Assembly (NCBI GenBank): GCA_963761035.1
Contig: CAVXFH010000002.1
Location: 2,914,001-2,978,000 of the forward strand
Reading direction: 5' to 3'
From: JARRQJ01 sp963761035
GTDB lineage: Bacteria; Pseudomonadota; Gammaproteobacteria; DRLM01
Length of the DNA: 64,000 nt
A model generated the notes under the pieces. That model ran no database searches. It saw only the letters and a list, made by a program, of their open reading frames with translations, and had not been told where the DNA came from. Each line of letters starts with the position of its first letter. The first letter of the stretch is position 1. Of this stretch, positions 16,816-26,237 are shown piece after piece. The position numbers and the translations under genes are program-made.

Positions 16816-17454
16816 TTAGATCGCTAGCCGCCGACGGACCTGGATAAATATCCGACGGAACATGTCTTCGGTAAGGCGACGGGTCTGAGTGTTGTATCGA
16901 CTGCAATGGTAGGAATCGACCAGCCATTGTTTCTGTGACAAAGCATATTCCCGGCCATGCGCGAAGGGATAATTTGCCATGCGCAAGCCCAAGGCACGCA
17001 ACACGGCTTTGTGCGCGATCGTGCCCAGAGCGAGGATGATTGCCCCTACACCTAATTGTTGAAGTTCAGCACTCAAATAACTGTTACACAATATAATTTC
17101 ATCACCTTGCGGTTTATTTTGGGGTGGCAGGCATTTCACAGCATTAGTAATACGGCAGTCCTTGAGGATCAATCCATCATCACGATGGGTTGATAGCGGT
17201 TGATTGCTGAAGTCGAATTCATGCAACGTCTTATAGAGCAGTATACCGGCATAATCACCGGTAAAAGGGCGGCCGGTAGCGTTGGCGCCGTGCATCCCCG
17301 GCGCTAAGCCGACGATGAGCAGACGCGGCTTGCTGTCCCCTACCGCTGCCACCGGCCGGGCATAATAGTCGGGATACTCCTCGCGTACTGTGTCTAGGAA
17401 ATTTGCAAGCCGCTCGCAACGCCGACAGTTTTGATTAAAGACGGTTGGTTTCAT
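16816..17454 (-). CDS. uracil-DNA glycosylase, family 5-like
   Basis: A 212-residue base-excision enzyme. GLAPGMHGANATGRPFTGD matches motif 1 of the UDGb (family 5) group, and YHCSRYNTQTRRLT matches its second motif. Cysteines in NCRRCERL and in CRITNAVKC fit the iron-sulfur cluster of families 4 and 5. Family members remove uracil and other deaminated bases from DNA. It ends 15 bases before the uvrC start, so two repair genes may share a transcript. The family is clear, but exact substrate range is not visible. Confidence 0.88.
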   Translation of the reverse strand: MKPTVFNQNCRRCERLANFLDTVREEYPDYYARPVAAVGDSKPRLLIVGLAPGMHGANATGRPFTGDYAGILLYKTLHEFDFSNQPLSTHRDDGLILKDCRITNAVKCLPPQNKPQGDEIILCNSYLSAELQQLGVGAIILALGTIAHKAVLRALGLRMANYPFAHGREYALSQKQWLVDSYHCSRYNTQTRRLTEDMFRRIFIQVRRRLAI

Positions 17455-17691
17455 GATTAATATTGTATTGCAAAATACTTGGGGAGCTTACATAAAAAAC
17501 ACCGGGAAAGCAGGCGAGTCGACGCTGCGTTTTCCTTTGATTTTTTGTCAATTCACCGTCTATTGATGAGGCAATTCCGGATGTTAAGTAACAAATTGGC
17601 TGGCCGATAAGACGTGGGCAGGACACGTGCCGCCTCTATGAGTTCGGCTAATTATTGTATTGCCCCAAGTTCAATTAGGAGAGGATTGAAT

Positions 17692-17994
17692 ATGTCTGTG
17701 AAGCAACCGCTAGGACCATCGATCGAAAATTGGTATAAAACCAGCGAAGGGAATATGTTTGAAGTAATCGCAGTCGACGAGCAAGACGACGCCATAGGGA
17801 TCCAATACCTCGATGGCTCGCTCGATGAGTTGGACAGCGACACCTGGCTAGGTCTGGATCCGAAAGTAATCGACCCACCCCGTGAATTCATGGGAGATAC
17901 CTATGAAGGCGATGAGGGTGGGGAAAATTACGACGAAATTTCTGATCTCGATAATATCGAAGGTGGGTGGTCGAATATAGTTATTGAAGAGTAA
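17692..17994 (+). CDS. DUF6763-like small acidic protein A
   Basis: A 100-residue acidic protein, likely cytoplasmic, with no signal peptide. The core has LGPSIENWYKTSEGNMFEV, then IGIQYLDGSLDELDSDTW, a short beta-rich unit with a conserved GNWY-like entry. It resembles proteins called DUF6763 in sulfur-oxidising Gammaproteobacteria (from memory). AGGAGAGG at 17677-17684 fixes the ATG. A paralogue with the same pattern lies at 23222-23542. It sits alone between the glycosylase and relA. Function unknown. Confidence 0.75.
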   Translation: MSVKQPLGPSIENWYKTSEGNMFEVIAVDEQDDAIGIQYLDGSLDELDSDTWLGLDPKVIDPPREFMGDTYEGDEGGENYDEISDLDNIEGGWSNIVIEE

Positions 17995-18047
17995 GTCACT
18001 ACAGCTAACATCGCTCCAGCGCTGTAATTTGCCTCTATTTAATCAGA

Positions 18048-20258
18048 TCAATGCCGCTCCCGCCGTGCCTCGATTATATTCGGCAGATGCCCGAGTTTTT
18101 GTAAAGCCCTGCTCAGCTCATCAATGCCGGTGATCTCCAAAGTCAAAGTCATATAGGCGATATGTTCTACCTTGTCCGACACGGTTCGTACCGCAATGAC
18201 ATTGATTTTCTCATTGGCCAATACTGAAGATATATCGCGCAATAAGCCCTGACGATCGAAAGCGGTGATGTGAATATCAACCGGATAGGTTTGAGTACTG
18301 CCTCCCCACTCCACCTCGATGAGGCGTTGCGGGTTGTCGTTTCGATAACGTAACACATTGCTACAGTCGCGGCGGTGGATAGTCACACCACGACCTCGGG
18401 TGATGAACCCCACAATATCATCACCGGGAACAGGCTTACAGCACCGCCCCAAGTTGGACATGAGATTTCCCACACCCAGGATTTGAATGTTGCCCCCCTC
18501 TGGATGCCACGCCTTTACCGGTGCGATAGGCATTTCCACGCTGCGGCCGACAGCCGGATCCTGCAGATCCTGCATGACATGCAAGAGCCGGGAGGACTTC
18601 ACATCGCCTCGCCCTATGGCAGCCAGCATATCGTCCACCTTGATAAAGTTGAGCCGTTGCGCCACCTCTTCATAATTGATCCCCGCAAACCCCAAACGCT
18701 GAATCTCGCGTTCGAAGAGGCTTCGGCCGGCGGCGATGTTGGCCTCCATATTTTGCTGTTTGAACCAATGCTGAACCTTGTGCCTGGCCCGGGATGTCTT
18801 GAGGAATCCCAAGTGAGGATTGAGCCAGTCGCGACTGGGATCGCCCTTTTTAACAGTTAGGATTTCCACCTGCTGCCCGCTTTGGAGAGTATAGGTCAGG
18901 GGCACCATGCTGCCGTTGACCTTGGCGCCACGGCAGCGATTTCCCAATTCGGTATGTACGTGGTAGGCAAAATCCAACGGGGTGGCGTCTACGGGCAGGT
19001 CGACGATGTCGCCCTTGGGGGAAAACACATAGACCCGGTCTTGAAACAGGTCATCCTGTAAGTCCTCGCCCGACGCACCGGCCTGAGAGATGTCTTCTTT
19101 CCATTCCAGCAATTGTCGCAGCAAGGCCACCTTACGATCCAAGCCCGCATCGTAGCCACCACCTTCCTTGTAGCGCCAGTGCGCCGCCACGCCCAATTCA
19201 GAGTGATGGTGCATCTCACGGGTGCGGATCTGCACCTCTACGGTCTTGCCCTCGGGACCGATGACAGCGGTGTGTATAGAGCGGTAGTTATTCTCCTTGG
19301 GGGTGGCGATGTAATCGTCGAATTCGCCGGGGATGAACTGCCACAGACCATGCACCACACCCAGGGCCGCATAACAATCCCGCACCTCCGGCACCAGGAT
19401 CCGCACAGCTCTAATATCATAAATATTATTGTAATCAGTATTTTTACGATTCATCTTCAACCAAATACTATAGATATGTTTGGGCCGTCCGCTGATTTCG
19501 GCCTTGATGCCCATCCCTGCCAAGGCCGAATCCAGCATCTTCATGAACTGGGCAATATAGCGTTCCCGGTCGATGCGCCGTTCATTGACCATCTCCGCGA
19601 TCTGTTTATAGGCCTCGGGATGCACGACCCGCAGCGCTAGATCCTCCAGTTCCCATTTGATCTGCCAGATACCCAAGCGGTTGGCCAAGGGAGCGTAAAT
19701 ATGGAGGGTTTCCTCCGCGATGCGCATTTGCTTATCGTCGGGCAAGGATCCGAGGGTGCGCATATTGTGGGTGCGGTCGGCGAGCTTGATCAAGACCACC
19801 CGGATATCCTCCGCCATGGCTAGCAGCATTTTGCGCAGCGCCTCGGCATGGCCTTGCTCTTTCTTGCCGCCCCCCGCTATCCCTTGAAAGCTCTGGATGA
19901 CGTCCATCTTGGTGACGCCGTCCACTAATTTAGCGATACGCACACCGAAGGCAGCCTCGATCTCCCTGAAGGTCACCGGGGTATCTTCGATGACATCGTG
20001 AAGCAAGGCGGCGGCGATGGTCTCATGATCCAAGCGCAAACTGGCGAGGATATTGGCCACCGCCAGGGCATGCTGAAAGAAGAGCTCGCCGGAGACCCGC
20101 TGCTGTCCGGAATGGGCGCGTTGCGCCCACTCGCAGGCAAGTTTAATCACCTGTAGCTCCGCTGAAGGATATTCTGTGGCCATAGAGGCCAGCCACTGCC
20201 CGGCGCTCAAGTCCTCCTTGCTGGTGGTGCCGGTCTTTTTGTCGGTGATGCTGACCAT
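18048..20258 (-). CDS. relA: GTP pyrophosphokinase (RelA-type)
   Basis: A RelA/SpoT homologue of 736 residues that makes (p)ppGpp during amino acid starvation. Domains in order: HD hydrolase region (about 45-200), synthetase (about 240-370), TGS (from about 405), C-terminal ACT (from about 660). The synthetase loop reads EFDDYIATPK (residues 312-321), the acidic ExDD form usual for monofunctional RelA. Unlike E. coli RelA, the HD site looks intact: His63, His87-Asp88, Glu91-Asp92 and KLADRTHNMRT. It could therefore be bifunctional. I call it relA from the ExDD motif; rel/spoT is the alternative. Confidence 0.88.
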   Translation of the reverse strand: MVSITDKKTGTTSKEDLSAGQWLASMATEYPSAELQVIKLACEWAQRAHSGQQRVSGELFFQHALAVANILASLRLDHETIAAALLHDVIEDTPVTFREIEAAFGVRIAKLVDGVTKMDVIQSFQGIAGGGKKEQGHAEALRKMLLAMAEDIRVVLIKLADRTHNMRTLGSLPDDKQMRIAEETLHIYAPLANRLGIWQIKWELEDLALRVVHPEAYKQIAEMVNERRIDRERYIAQFMKMLDSALAGMGIKAEISGRPKHIYSIWLKMNRKNTDYNNIYDIRAVRILVPEVRDCYAALGVVHGLWQFIPGEFDDYIATPKENNYRSIHTAVIGPEGKTVEVQIRTREMHHHSELGVAAHWRYKEGGGYDAGLDRKVALLRQLLEWKEDISQAGASGEDLQDDLFQDRVYVFSPKGDIVDLPVDATPLDFAYHVHTELGNRCRGAKVNGSMVPLTYTLQSGQQVEILTVKKGDPSRDWLNPHLGFLKTSRARHKVQHWFKQQNMEANIAAGRSLFEREIQRLGFAGINYEEVAQRLNFIKVDDMLAAIGRGDVKSSRLLHVMQDLQDPAVGRSVEMPIAPVKAWHPEGGNIQILGVGNLMSNLGRCCKPVPGDDIVGFITRGRGVTIHRRDCSNVLRYRNDNPQRLIEVEWGGSTQTYPVDIHITAFDRQGLLRDISSVLANEKINVIAVRTVSDKVEHIAYMTLTLEITGIDELSRALQKLGHLPNIIEARRERH

Positions 20259-20519
20259 ACGTAATTAGGATATGTGGCGGGGTAAGAAGTTCTCTGTGGA
20301 TATTCCGGCTTATTTGGTTATCGACTCAACAATCCACGCACTTCATTGTGCGGATGCCTGCAGTCGATTTCACGAAAGGTGGATGGCTACCAGGGGACCG
20401 GCATGCAAGTTGAAAGAAGACCATGAGCAAGCGCCTGCTCGCTCCTATCCGATGATTATCGATAAATCTCTAAGTTCTGCCGTGGTGTCAAGGGCAATTA
20501 ATCTGAATTGCGATAACGC

Positions 20520-20993
20520 TTAGTGTTTATCTTCTTGACGCTTTCCCGAAAAGACGGCGATTAATCTATCTTCCAGCTCGATTCGGTCTGCCAGCTGTTC
20601 GCCGAGCGTAGATAGGTCCTTATCCAATGTGAAGAGGCCCTCGCAATGATCTCCGCAATCATACCTTTCATTGAAATCCAGGATGGACTGGGTAATGGCA
20701 AGTATCTGCGGATATATTTGATCGGCGACGGTGGAGACGGAAACCCGCCGTTCCCGATTTTCGGCAAAATGGCGGTACAGTTGAAAGTGGGCATGGGCGG
20801 TATAATCGACCAAAGATTGACAAAATTGCTGTAATAACGTGGGAACGGTGAAGTCCTTGATGAAAGGTCTCTTGGCGGCCAGTTGACTATAGAGGGCCAA
20901 CATCTCGGTCCGGGACTCTACAATTTTATTGACCAGATTCGCAGAGCGGGTTCGCCGCTCCGCAGTAGCCGGTTGTTGTTCTAGCATGTTCAT
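20520..20993 (-). CDS. rsd: Rsd/AlgQ-family anti-sigma-70 regulator
   Basis: A 157-residue helical protein. FCQSLVDYTAHAHFQLYRHF matches the core of E. coli Rsd and Pseudomonas AlgQ, which bind sigma-70 and favour alternative sigma factors in stationary phase. The C-terminal LGEQLADRIELEDRLI also matches. The cysteine-containing DFNERYDCGDHCEG region is less conserved. It stands alone after about 260 non-coding bases downstream of the relA start, on the same strand. Rsd and RelA both respond to growth arrest, which makes the proximity plausible but not conclusive. Confidence 0.85.
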   Translation of the reverse strand: MNMLEQQPATAERRTRSANLVNKIVESRTEMLALYSQLAAKRPFIKDFTVPTLLQQFCQSLVDYTAHAHFQLYRHFAENRERRVSVSTVADQIYPQILAITQSILDFNERYDCGDHCEGLFTLDKDLSTLGEQLADRIELEDRLIAVFSGKRQEDKH

Positions 20994-21095
20994 CTCCCTT
21001 TGCCCTATTTAAGAGTTTGGCTATTCTAACAAGAACTTTTCATTGTCAGCACGCATTTTCAATTACAGCAACCTGAAGCATTGCCGGACCAAGGT

Positions 21096-21665
21096 TCAAG
21101 TCCAGCTAAGACGCAAGCCACTGATCGCCGGCATCACGGTAAATACCCGCAATAGCAGCAATGGCGAACGATGTGTCAACCTGGCGGTCACCGGGGTTGC
21201 CACGATGCTTCTTTCCTCTCCGATCCACGGGGCGATTGGCCATTAGATACCGCCTGATGTACTAACCCGTTCTTGGGACAGCATCTCCATTTTGGAGGCG
21301 AAGCCCCATCTACAGCGCGACCAGCAGGGCGAACAGGTCGAATAAGGTTCGCAGTATATCCCTGTTGCCACCCCGGCGCCTGCCAATGCTCCGTATACCA
21401 TACCGGGGACTGTTTTCCAAAAAAACCCCACTCCGCGGCTTGGCGACAGTGATGGGTATATGTAGCGATCAAGAATGTAATGACGAATGTTGTCAGCGGG
21501 GTGGCAATGGCCGCATGCGTAATCCATGCATAATCGCAGCTGCCGGCAATCCTTGAAAGGGAAAAACCACTATCAGGGCGGGTACGATGACAATCCCCCA
21601 CCGATGATCAATAGGCCTGCAAGGAATCCCGCCGTATTCGGCTACCTCTGAATAGATCAGGAAAA
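21096..21665 (-). pseudogene. TauE/SafE permease, heavily frameshifted
   Basis: Reading across frames on the minus strand recovers pieces of a sulfite exporter TauE/SafE-type permease in the right order. These are TAGFLAGLLIIGGG, then IVIVPALIVVFPFQGLPAA in another frame, then HAAIATPLTTFVITFL, then VPGMVYGALAGAGVAT. Further pieces are LRTLFDLFALLVAL ending at a TAG, and finally VATPVTARLTHRS with LLLLRVFTVMPAISGLRLSW. At least four frame changes and one stop are needed, and the middle of the protein is missing. The gene is dead. TauE/SafE proteins move sulfur-containing anions or other small organic ions. Confidence 0.8.
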
Positions 21666-22048
21666 ACTAATTCATCGTTTACTTGGCCGCTGGCTGACAT
21701 CAACCGTCGCTCAAATAGCAAAGATTAGAACGATAAATAATGCAACTCCATTTGTGGGACCGTAATAAATTCAGTTTCAGTTGAAAGCGCTAGCTTACGG
21801 CCACCAGATTGTCGCTGACAAAGAAATCCAAATCTTCCTTTTTAACCCCCCGGGAGATGTTGGACTTAGATCATGCCTATCCCTGTTTTCCACTCATCAC
21901 TGGCGACCATGTATAATTAAAGAAATTCACAGCAAAAGCCGAAATAAGAGATACTAGGTCAACTTAAGCATTAAGTGATTTTCCCTGACACGGACATGTC
22001 AACCCGATGCATTACACAGGTGATCTTCATCACTCAGGAGGGTTTGAT
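21666..22048. other. non-coding gap
   Basis: About 380 bases between the dead permease and the small gene that follows. I found no conserved reading frame, tRNA or clear repeat. The last part must hold the promoter of the next gene; the AGGAGGG ribosome site is at 22036-22042. Confidence 0.5.
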
Positions 22049-22291
22049 ATGAATATCGAAGAATTGCGCGAGGTTCTCGAAAATTTAAAAGACGGCGAAC
22101 TTATCCGCCACGTGCAAAAATATGTATGTCTATCGCTGGCCGAGGCCAACGATCCCGCGGCGCTCTCCCATATCATGCTTGATCTGGTTTATGCCGAATG
22201 TACCCGGCGAGGCAAAGAACGCTTATACGATAAGGCCTACGAATCCGTGTGCCGTCAACCTCAAGTCTGCAAAATATTGCTCGCTGCATAA
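22049..22291 (+). CDS. small hypothetical protein
   Basis: An 80-residue protein that I do not recognise. It starts at an ATG with a strong AGGAGGG ribosome site seven bases upstream. The frame is open 14 codons further up, but without such a site. It is mostly helical in character: MNIEELREVLENLKDGELIRH, followed by LSLAEANDPAALSHIMLDLVYAEC. It has three cysteines, in YVCLSL, YAECTRR and PQVCKILL, plus one in SVCRQ. No signal peptide or membrane segment. Good codon quality and ribosome site make it likely a real gene. Confidence 0.65.
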   Translation: MNIEELREVLENLKDGELIRHVQKYVCLSLAEANDPAALSHIMLDLVYAECTRRGKERLYDKAYESVCRQPQVCKILLAA

Positions 22292-22354
22292 TACCCTTCA
22301 CTCTCATTAGCTACGTCAGCGAACGACCAAGGAATCTACCGGAACCCCCTTTCA

Positions 22355-23173
22355 TTATTGAATCTTCACTTTGCTGAAGTGGTTCTCCCACCACATGGCG
22401 GCGGCCTGATTGGCTGCACTGATTTGATCCGGCGTCATGTGTTCGCTGATGCGTAATCTCGGATCATCATCTGCCAACTTTTCATCCTGACTGTCCTGCC
22501 ACACGCTGGCAATGGCATACCAGGTATAAGCCTTAACATAATCCTTGGCTACGCCTTGACCGGTTTCATACAGATAAGCGAGCTTACGTTGAGCGATTTC
22601 ATGTTGACGCTCGGCGGCTTTTTGGTACCATTCAGCAGCGATCTTGTAATTCTGGGGCACTCCCTGCCCCGCCTCATAGATCAATCCGATATTGGTTTGG
22701 GCATAAACATCGCCCTGCTCAGCGGCCTTGCGAAACCATTTCAGCGCCTCGCCGTCGCTTTGTTTCACGCCCTGACCATTTTTATAAAGCATTGCCAGAT
22801 TGGTCTGAGCGCTGGCCAACCCCTGCACCGCCGCTGCGTTAAACCATTTCGCAGACTCCACCATATCCCTTTCAATTCCTAAACCGTCGCGATAGATATA
22901 CCCTAATACGGCCTGCGCATCCGCACGCCCTTTAGCTGCAGCCTTCAAAAGCCAGCCCCGCGCTACTTCGTAGTTTCGTTCCACACCCTTGCCAAGAGCA
23001 TAGGCTGTTCCCAAATCCGCTTGCGCCGCCACGTCGCCGTTACGCGCCTGCTGCTCCAGTTTTGCTAATGGGTCCTGCGCCTCATCCGCCGACGCTATCG
23101 TCATTGCCCCGAGAAACACTCCCAAGAGGCAATAGCTTACCGATCTCGGCCAATACCGCGTTTTTACCTTCAC
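22355..23173 (-). CDS. secreted Sel1-repeat protein
   Basis: A 272-residue exported protein. An N-terminal hydrophobic segment (about 14-28) ends in a likely signal peptidase site after TIASA. It is followed by five or more Sel1-type repeats of about 36 residues, with patterns such as AQADLGTAYALGKGV, AQTNLAMLYKNGQGV and AQTNIGLIYEAGQGV. Sel1 repeats form superhelical scaffolds for protein contacts in the periplasm or outer membrane. Nothing around it defines a partner. It lies on the same strand as the small acidic protein gene upstream, 48 bases away. Confidence 0.88.
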   Translation of the reverse strand: MKVKTRYWPRSVSYCLLGVFLGAMTIASADEAQDPLAKLEQQARNGDVAAQADLGTAYALGKGVERNYEVARGWLLKAAAKGRADAQAVLGYIYRDGLGIERDMVESAKWFNAAAVQGLASAQTNLAMLYKNGQGVKQSDGEALKWFRKAAEQGDVYAQTNIGLIYEAGQGVPQNYKIAAEWYQKAAERQHEIAQRKLAYLYETGQGVAKDYVKAYTWYAIASVWQDSQDEKLADDDPRLRISEHMTPDQISAANQAAAMWWENHFSKVKIQ

Positions 23174-23221
23174 TACAAACTCCTTAGGCTAATATAAATG
23201 GGTTCCGGAAATAGTTTGATA

Positions 23222-23542
23222 CTAGTCGTAACCACGGCTCGAGCTTTCCTCATTCCACTCGTTCAAGCGCTCGCCCCAATCCTCGTCGAACATGCCAGTC
23301 TCTGAATAGCCGATATCATCACTTTCGAAATCATCAATCGCTCCCGCCCATTCCTCCGGCGGTTCGATATGTTCTAATGCCATCTTATTCCACTCGTCCA
23401 ATTCCAGCGCCTCGACATCGCCGTCGTAATGCTGAATTTCAACCACGCCGTCGGTTTCATCATAGGCTACTACCTGAAACTCATGGCCCTTGTCGAGATG
23501 CTTATACCAGTTACCCAATACTGGGTCGACATTTGCCTTCAT
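23222..23542 (-). CDS. DUF6763-like small acidic protein B
   Basis: A 106-residue acidic protein, paralogous to the one at 17692-17994. The shared pattern is VDPVLGNWYKHLDKGHEFQV, then VVEIQHYDGDVEALELDEW and IEPPEEW. The C-terminus is rich in Asp, Glu and Trp. The ATG is fixed by AAAGGAGGTG just upstream, one of the best ribosome sites in the window, which suggests strong expression. The frame is open 35 codons further up but without a ribosome site. Function unknown; DUF6763 is from memory. Confidence 0.78.
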   Translation of the reverse strand: MKANVDPVLGNWYKHLDKGHEFQVVAYDETDGVVEIQHYDGDVEALELDEWNKMALEHIEPPEEWAGAIDDFESDDIGYSETGMFDEDWGERLNEWNEESSSRGYD

Positions 23543-23726
23543 GTGCAGCCACCTCCTTTCTATAATGGGCGCTGTGCTTGCGCTATCTCCGGCAGATATG
23601 CCTCGGTACAAGAACAAATAGTTTGAATAGAGGCAGTCTAAACTCACAAGCTTGGTTTTTAGGGGATACCGGGGATTTGTATTATCCTAGCCAAGGGCCA
23701 TTCGCTCAAGCTCAGAGAAGATTAAA

Positions 23727-25922
23727 GTGGGACCCATAATATTGCTGTTCAGAATCTTAGGCCCGGCATTTGCATTACTGATGCTGCCGGGAATAGCCGT
23801 AGCGGAAAGGGTACTCCATCATGAAATGCACGTAACACTATCCCCGGACAACGGCCAACTCCAAGTGCGCGATATTATTAGCTTGCCGCTACAACAGTCG
23901 CCGTTGCACTTCAGTTTGCACAAGGGGTTCTCCCCCTCCAGCCCTGATGCTCGCGTGCGGATAGAACCCGACCCGCAAGCGCCCGCCTCCTCGGATAGCG
24001 AAACCTTTCTTCTTTCGCTGCCCGACGGCCGGTCTAAATTCACGGTGGACTATCAAGGCAAGATTGCCCAACCGCTGGAGAACACCGCCACCGGTATCAT
24101 ACGCAACCAAACGATTACCCAGGGATTCGTCTCCCGCGACGGCGTCTATCTCGACGGCAGCAGTCTGTGGTATCCCCGCTTCGACAATGAATTGGTGACG
24201 TTTTCCATGACCGTAATAATACCGCTGCCCTGGCAGGCCATCAGCCAAGGTCGCCAGCCTAGCTTGAAACGAGACGCCACAGTCTGGGAAGAGACACAAC
24301 CGCAAGAGGAAATTTACCTGCTTGCTGCACCCTTTCGGGTTTACCGTCAAGCGGCGGACAAGATCGATACCGAAGTATTTCTGCGCGAAAACGATCCCAC
24401 GCTGGCGAAGCTATACCTGCCGCTCATCGCCAGATATATAAAGATGTACGATCACCTGATAGGACCCTATCCCTACAGTAAATTCGCCGTGGTGGAAAAC
24501 AGCTGGGAATCGGGCTATGGCATGCCCTCATTCACGCTGCTAGGTCCCAGAGTGATGCGCCTGCCCTTCATCCTGAGCAGTTCCCTACCCCACGAGATAT
24601 TGCACAACTGGTGGGGCAACGGCGTCTACGTCGATTATCGCCGAGGCAATTGGTCCGAGGGACTTACCGCCTATCTCGCCGATCACTTGTTGCGCGAACA
24701 GGTCGGCGACGGAGTCGCCTACCGCCGCAATGCCCTACAGCGCTACACTAATTACGTGTCACAAGATAATGATTTTCCTTTAAAAGAATTTCAAGGCCGA
24801 CACAGCGAGGCCAGCCAGGCCGTGGGTTACGACAAAGCACTGATGCTGTTCCACATGCTGCGCATGCAACTGGGCGATAAGAATTTCATCGACGCGCTGC
24901 GCCAGTTTTATCACGAACAGCGCTTCCATCGTGCTAATTGGGACGATCTGCGCCACAGTTTTGAAGCGGTGAGTCACCGATCGCTACAATCCGAATTCCA
25001 GCAATGGCTGACGCGCCGCGGTGCGCCGGTGTTGCAAGTCGGTAGTGTGCGCGCCACGCCTAAGGGCAAGGGCTATGAATTGACGGCGGCGATCGTACAA
25101 ACCCAAAGCGGTGCGCCCTATCGCCTGCATGTTCCCATTGCAGTGCAACTAGAAGGTCAACAACAGGCCTGGCAGACTCAGATCGACCTCAGCCAAAAAC
25201 GTCAGACCATTCATATTACCGTCCCGGCGCGGCCCTGGCGTTTAGAGATAGATCCGGAATTCGACGTATTTCGCCGCCTCGGCCCCGGCGAACTGCCGCC
25301 AACCCTCAGTGAGGCCCTGGGCGCCGATGTCTTGCTGATGGTGCTACCGTCATCGGCACCAGCGGAGACGCGAGCTGCCTATCAGCGCCTGGCGCAGGCT
25401 TGGGCCGACGCCGGATCGAGGATAGAGATACGCTGGGATAAAGACCTGCCCCAACTCCCCAGTCATCGCGCCGTGTGGCTGCTGGGTTGGGAAAATCGAT
25501 TCATCGATCAGGTAAGTGGGGGTGTTGGCGTGCAATTGTCTTTAACCAATGACAGCGCGACCCTCGCCGGACAAACCTTGCACCGCCAAGATCGCGCCGT
25601 AATCATCAGCGCCCACCGCAACGGTGCGATTCGGGTGTGGCTCGGCTGCGACAATTCCGCCGCCATCCCCGGTCTCGCTCGCAAGCTGCCTCACTACGGA
25701 AGCTATAGCTATCTTGCCTTCCAGGGCGATGGACCTACAAACACACTGAAAGGTCAGTGGAATGTGTTAAATTCACCTCTACTACTTACTGTTAAACAAG
25801 AAGATAATGCAATGCCGCCTCCGACATCATTTGTGCTTGCGCCTCGAGTTCCACTTGTTTATGCAAGCTTGGATGCTTCTAGTTCGGGTATGGTACGTAC
25901 AATTAAAGCGCTCCAAAAATAA
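23727..25922 (+). CDS. secreted M1-like metallopeptidase
   Basis: A 731-residue protein with a signal peptide (hydrophobic residues about 5-26, cleavage near AVAE). The zinc site reads HEILHNWWGN (His289, Glu290, His293) with the third ligand in WSEGLTAYL (Glu311). This is the gluzincin pattern of M1 aminopeptidases, but with 17 rather than 18 residues between. The GAMEN-like exopeptidase motif is not obvious; YGMPSF occupies its position (aligned by eye). The C-terminal half from about 430 is not recognisable. It may be a periplasmic aminopeptidase. The start is GTG; nothing nearby suggests a partner. Confidence 0.78.
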   Translation: MGPIILLFRILGPAFALLMLPGIAVAERVLHHEMHVTLSPDNGQLQVRDIISLPLQQSPLHFSLHKGFSPSSPDARVRIEPDPQAPASSDSETFLLSLPDGRSKFTVDYQGKIAQPLENTATGIIRNQTITQGFVSRDGVYLDGSSLWYPRFDNELVTFSMTVIIPLPWQAISQGRQPSLKRDATVWEETQPQEEIYLLAAPFRVYRQAADKIDTEVFLRENDPTLAKLYLPLIARYIKMYDHLIGPYPYSKFAVVENSWESGYGMPSFTLLGPRVMRLPFILSSSLPHEILHNWWGNGVYVDYRRGNWSEGLTAYLADHLLREQVGDGVAYRRNALQRYTNYVSQDNDFPLKEFQGRHSEASQAVGYDKALMLFHMLRMQLGDKNFIDALRQFYHEQRFHRANWDDLRHSFEAVSHRSLQSEFQQWLTRRGAPVLQVGSVRATPKGKGYELTAAIVQTQSGAPYRLHVPIAVQLEGQQQAWQTQIDLSQKRQTIHITVPARPWRLEIDPEFDVFRRLGPGELPPTLSEALGADVLLMVLPSSAPAETRAAYQRLAQAWADAGSRIEIRWDKDLPQLPSHRAVWLLGWENRFIDQVSGGVGVQLSLTNDSATLAGQTLHRQDRAVIISAHRNGAIRVWLGCDNSAAIPGLARKLPHYGSYSYLAFQGDGPTNTLKGQWNVLNSPLLLTVKQEDNAMPPPTSFVLAPRVPLVYASLDASSSGMVRTIKALQK

Positions 25923-25961
25923 AGGCGAATACCATCCGCAACTCGGGAACCTAACGTAATC

Positions 25962-26078
25962 ATGATGTATCTGGAACACATGGCCTTCAATGTGTCGCTC
26001 CGCTTGCATGGCTACAATGACATGCTCTCGCCTGTTGAGTATGAGAAGAGGTATTTCGGACAGCTCGGAGGTGTCTAG
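25962..26078 (+). mobile_element. IS3-type transposase C-terminal remnant
   Basis: A 38-codon open stretch ending at TAG reads FNVSLRLHGYNDMLSPVEYE and then KRYFGQL near its end. This is the usual C-terminus of IS3-family OrfB transposases, where FYN-x-KRLH-x-YND is followed by LSPVEYEK. No DDE core, OrfA or terminal inverted repeat is visible around it. It is a leftover of an insertion sequence at the left edge of the oxygenase islet. Confidence 0.72.
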
Positions 26079-26237
26079 AAAACTAAGGGCAATTCAGCTA
26101 TAGCGTACTAGAAAGAAAGAGATTGAGCGTGAATTGAGGGGGTTCCAGGGAGCGCGAGACAAGGTAAAGGAAGCTCCAGTTGCGGGCAAGTCCAGCCTGC
26201 ATGACAATACGAATTCGGGGTCAAAGGGGGCCGGGTA

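Noticed and set aside
20272..20523. 83-codon + strand frame between rsd and relA
   Set aside because: No ribosome site and no recognisable pattern; treated as non-coding.
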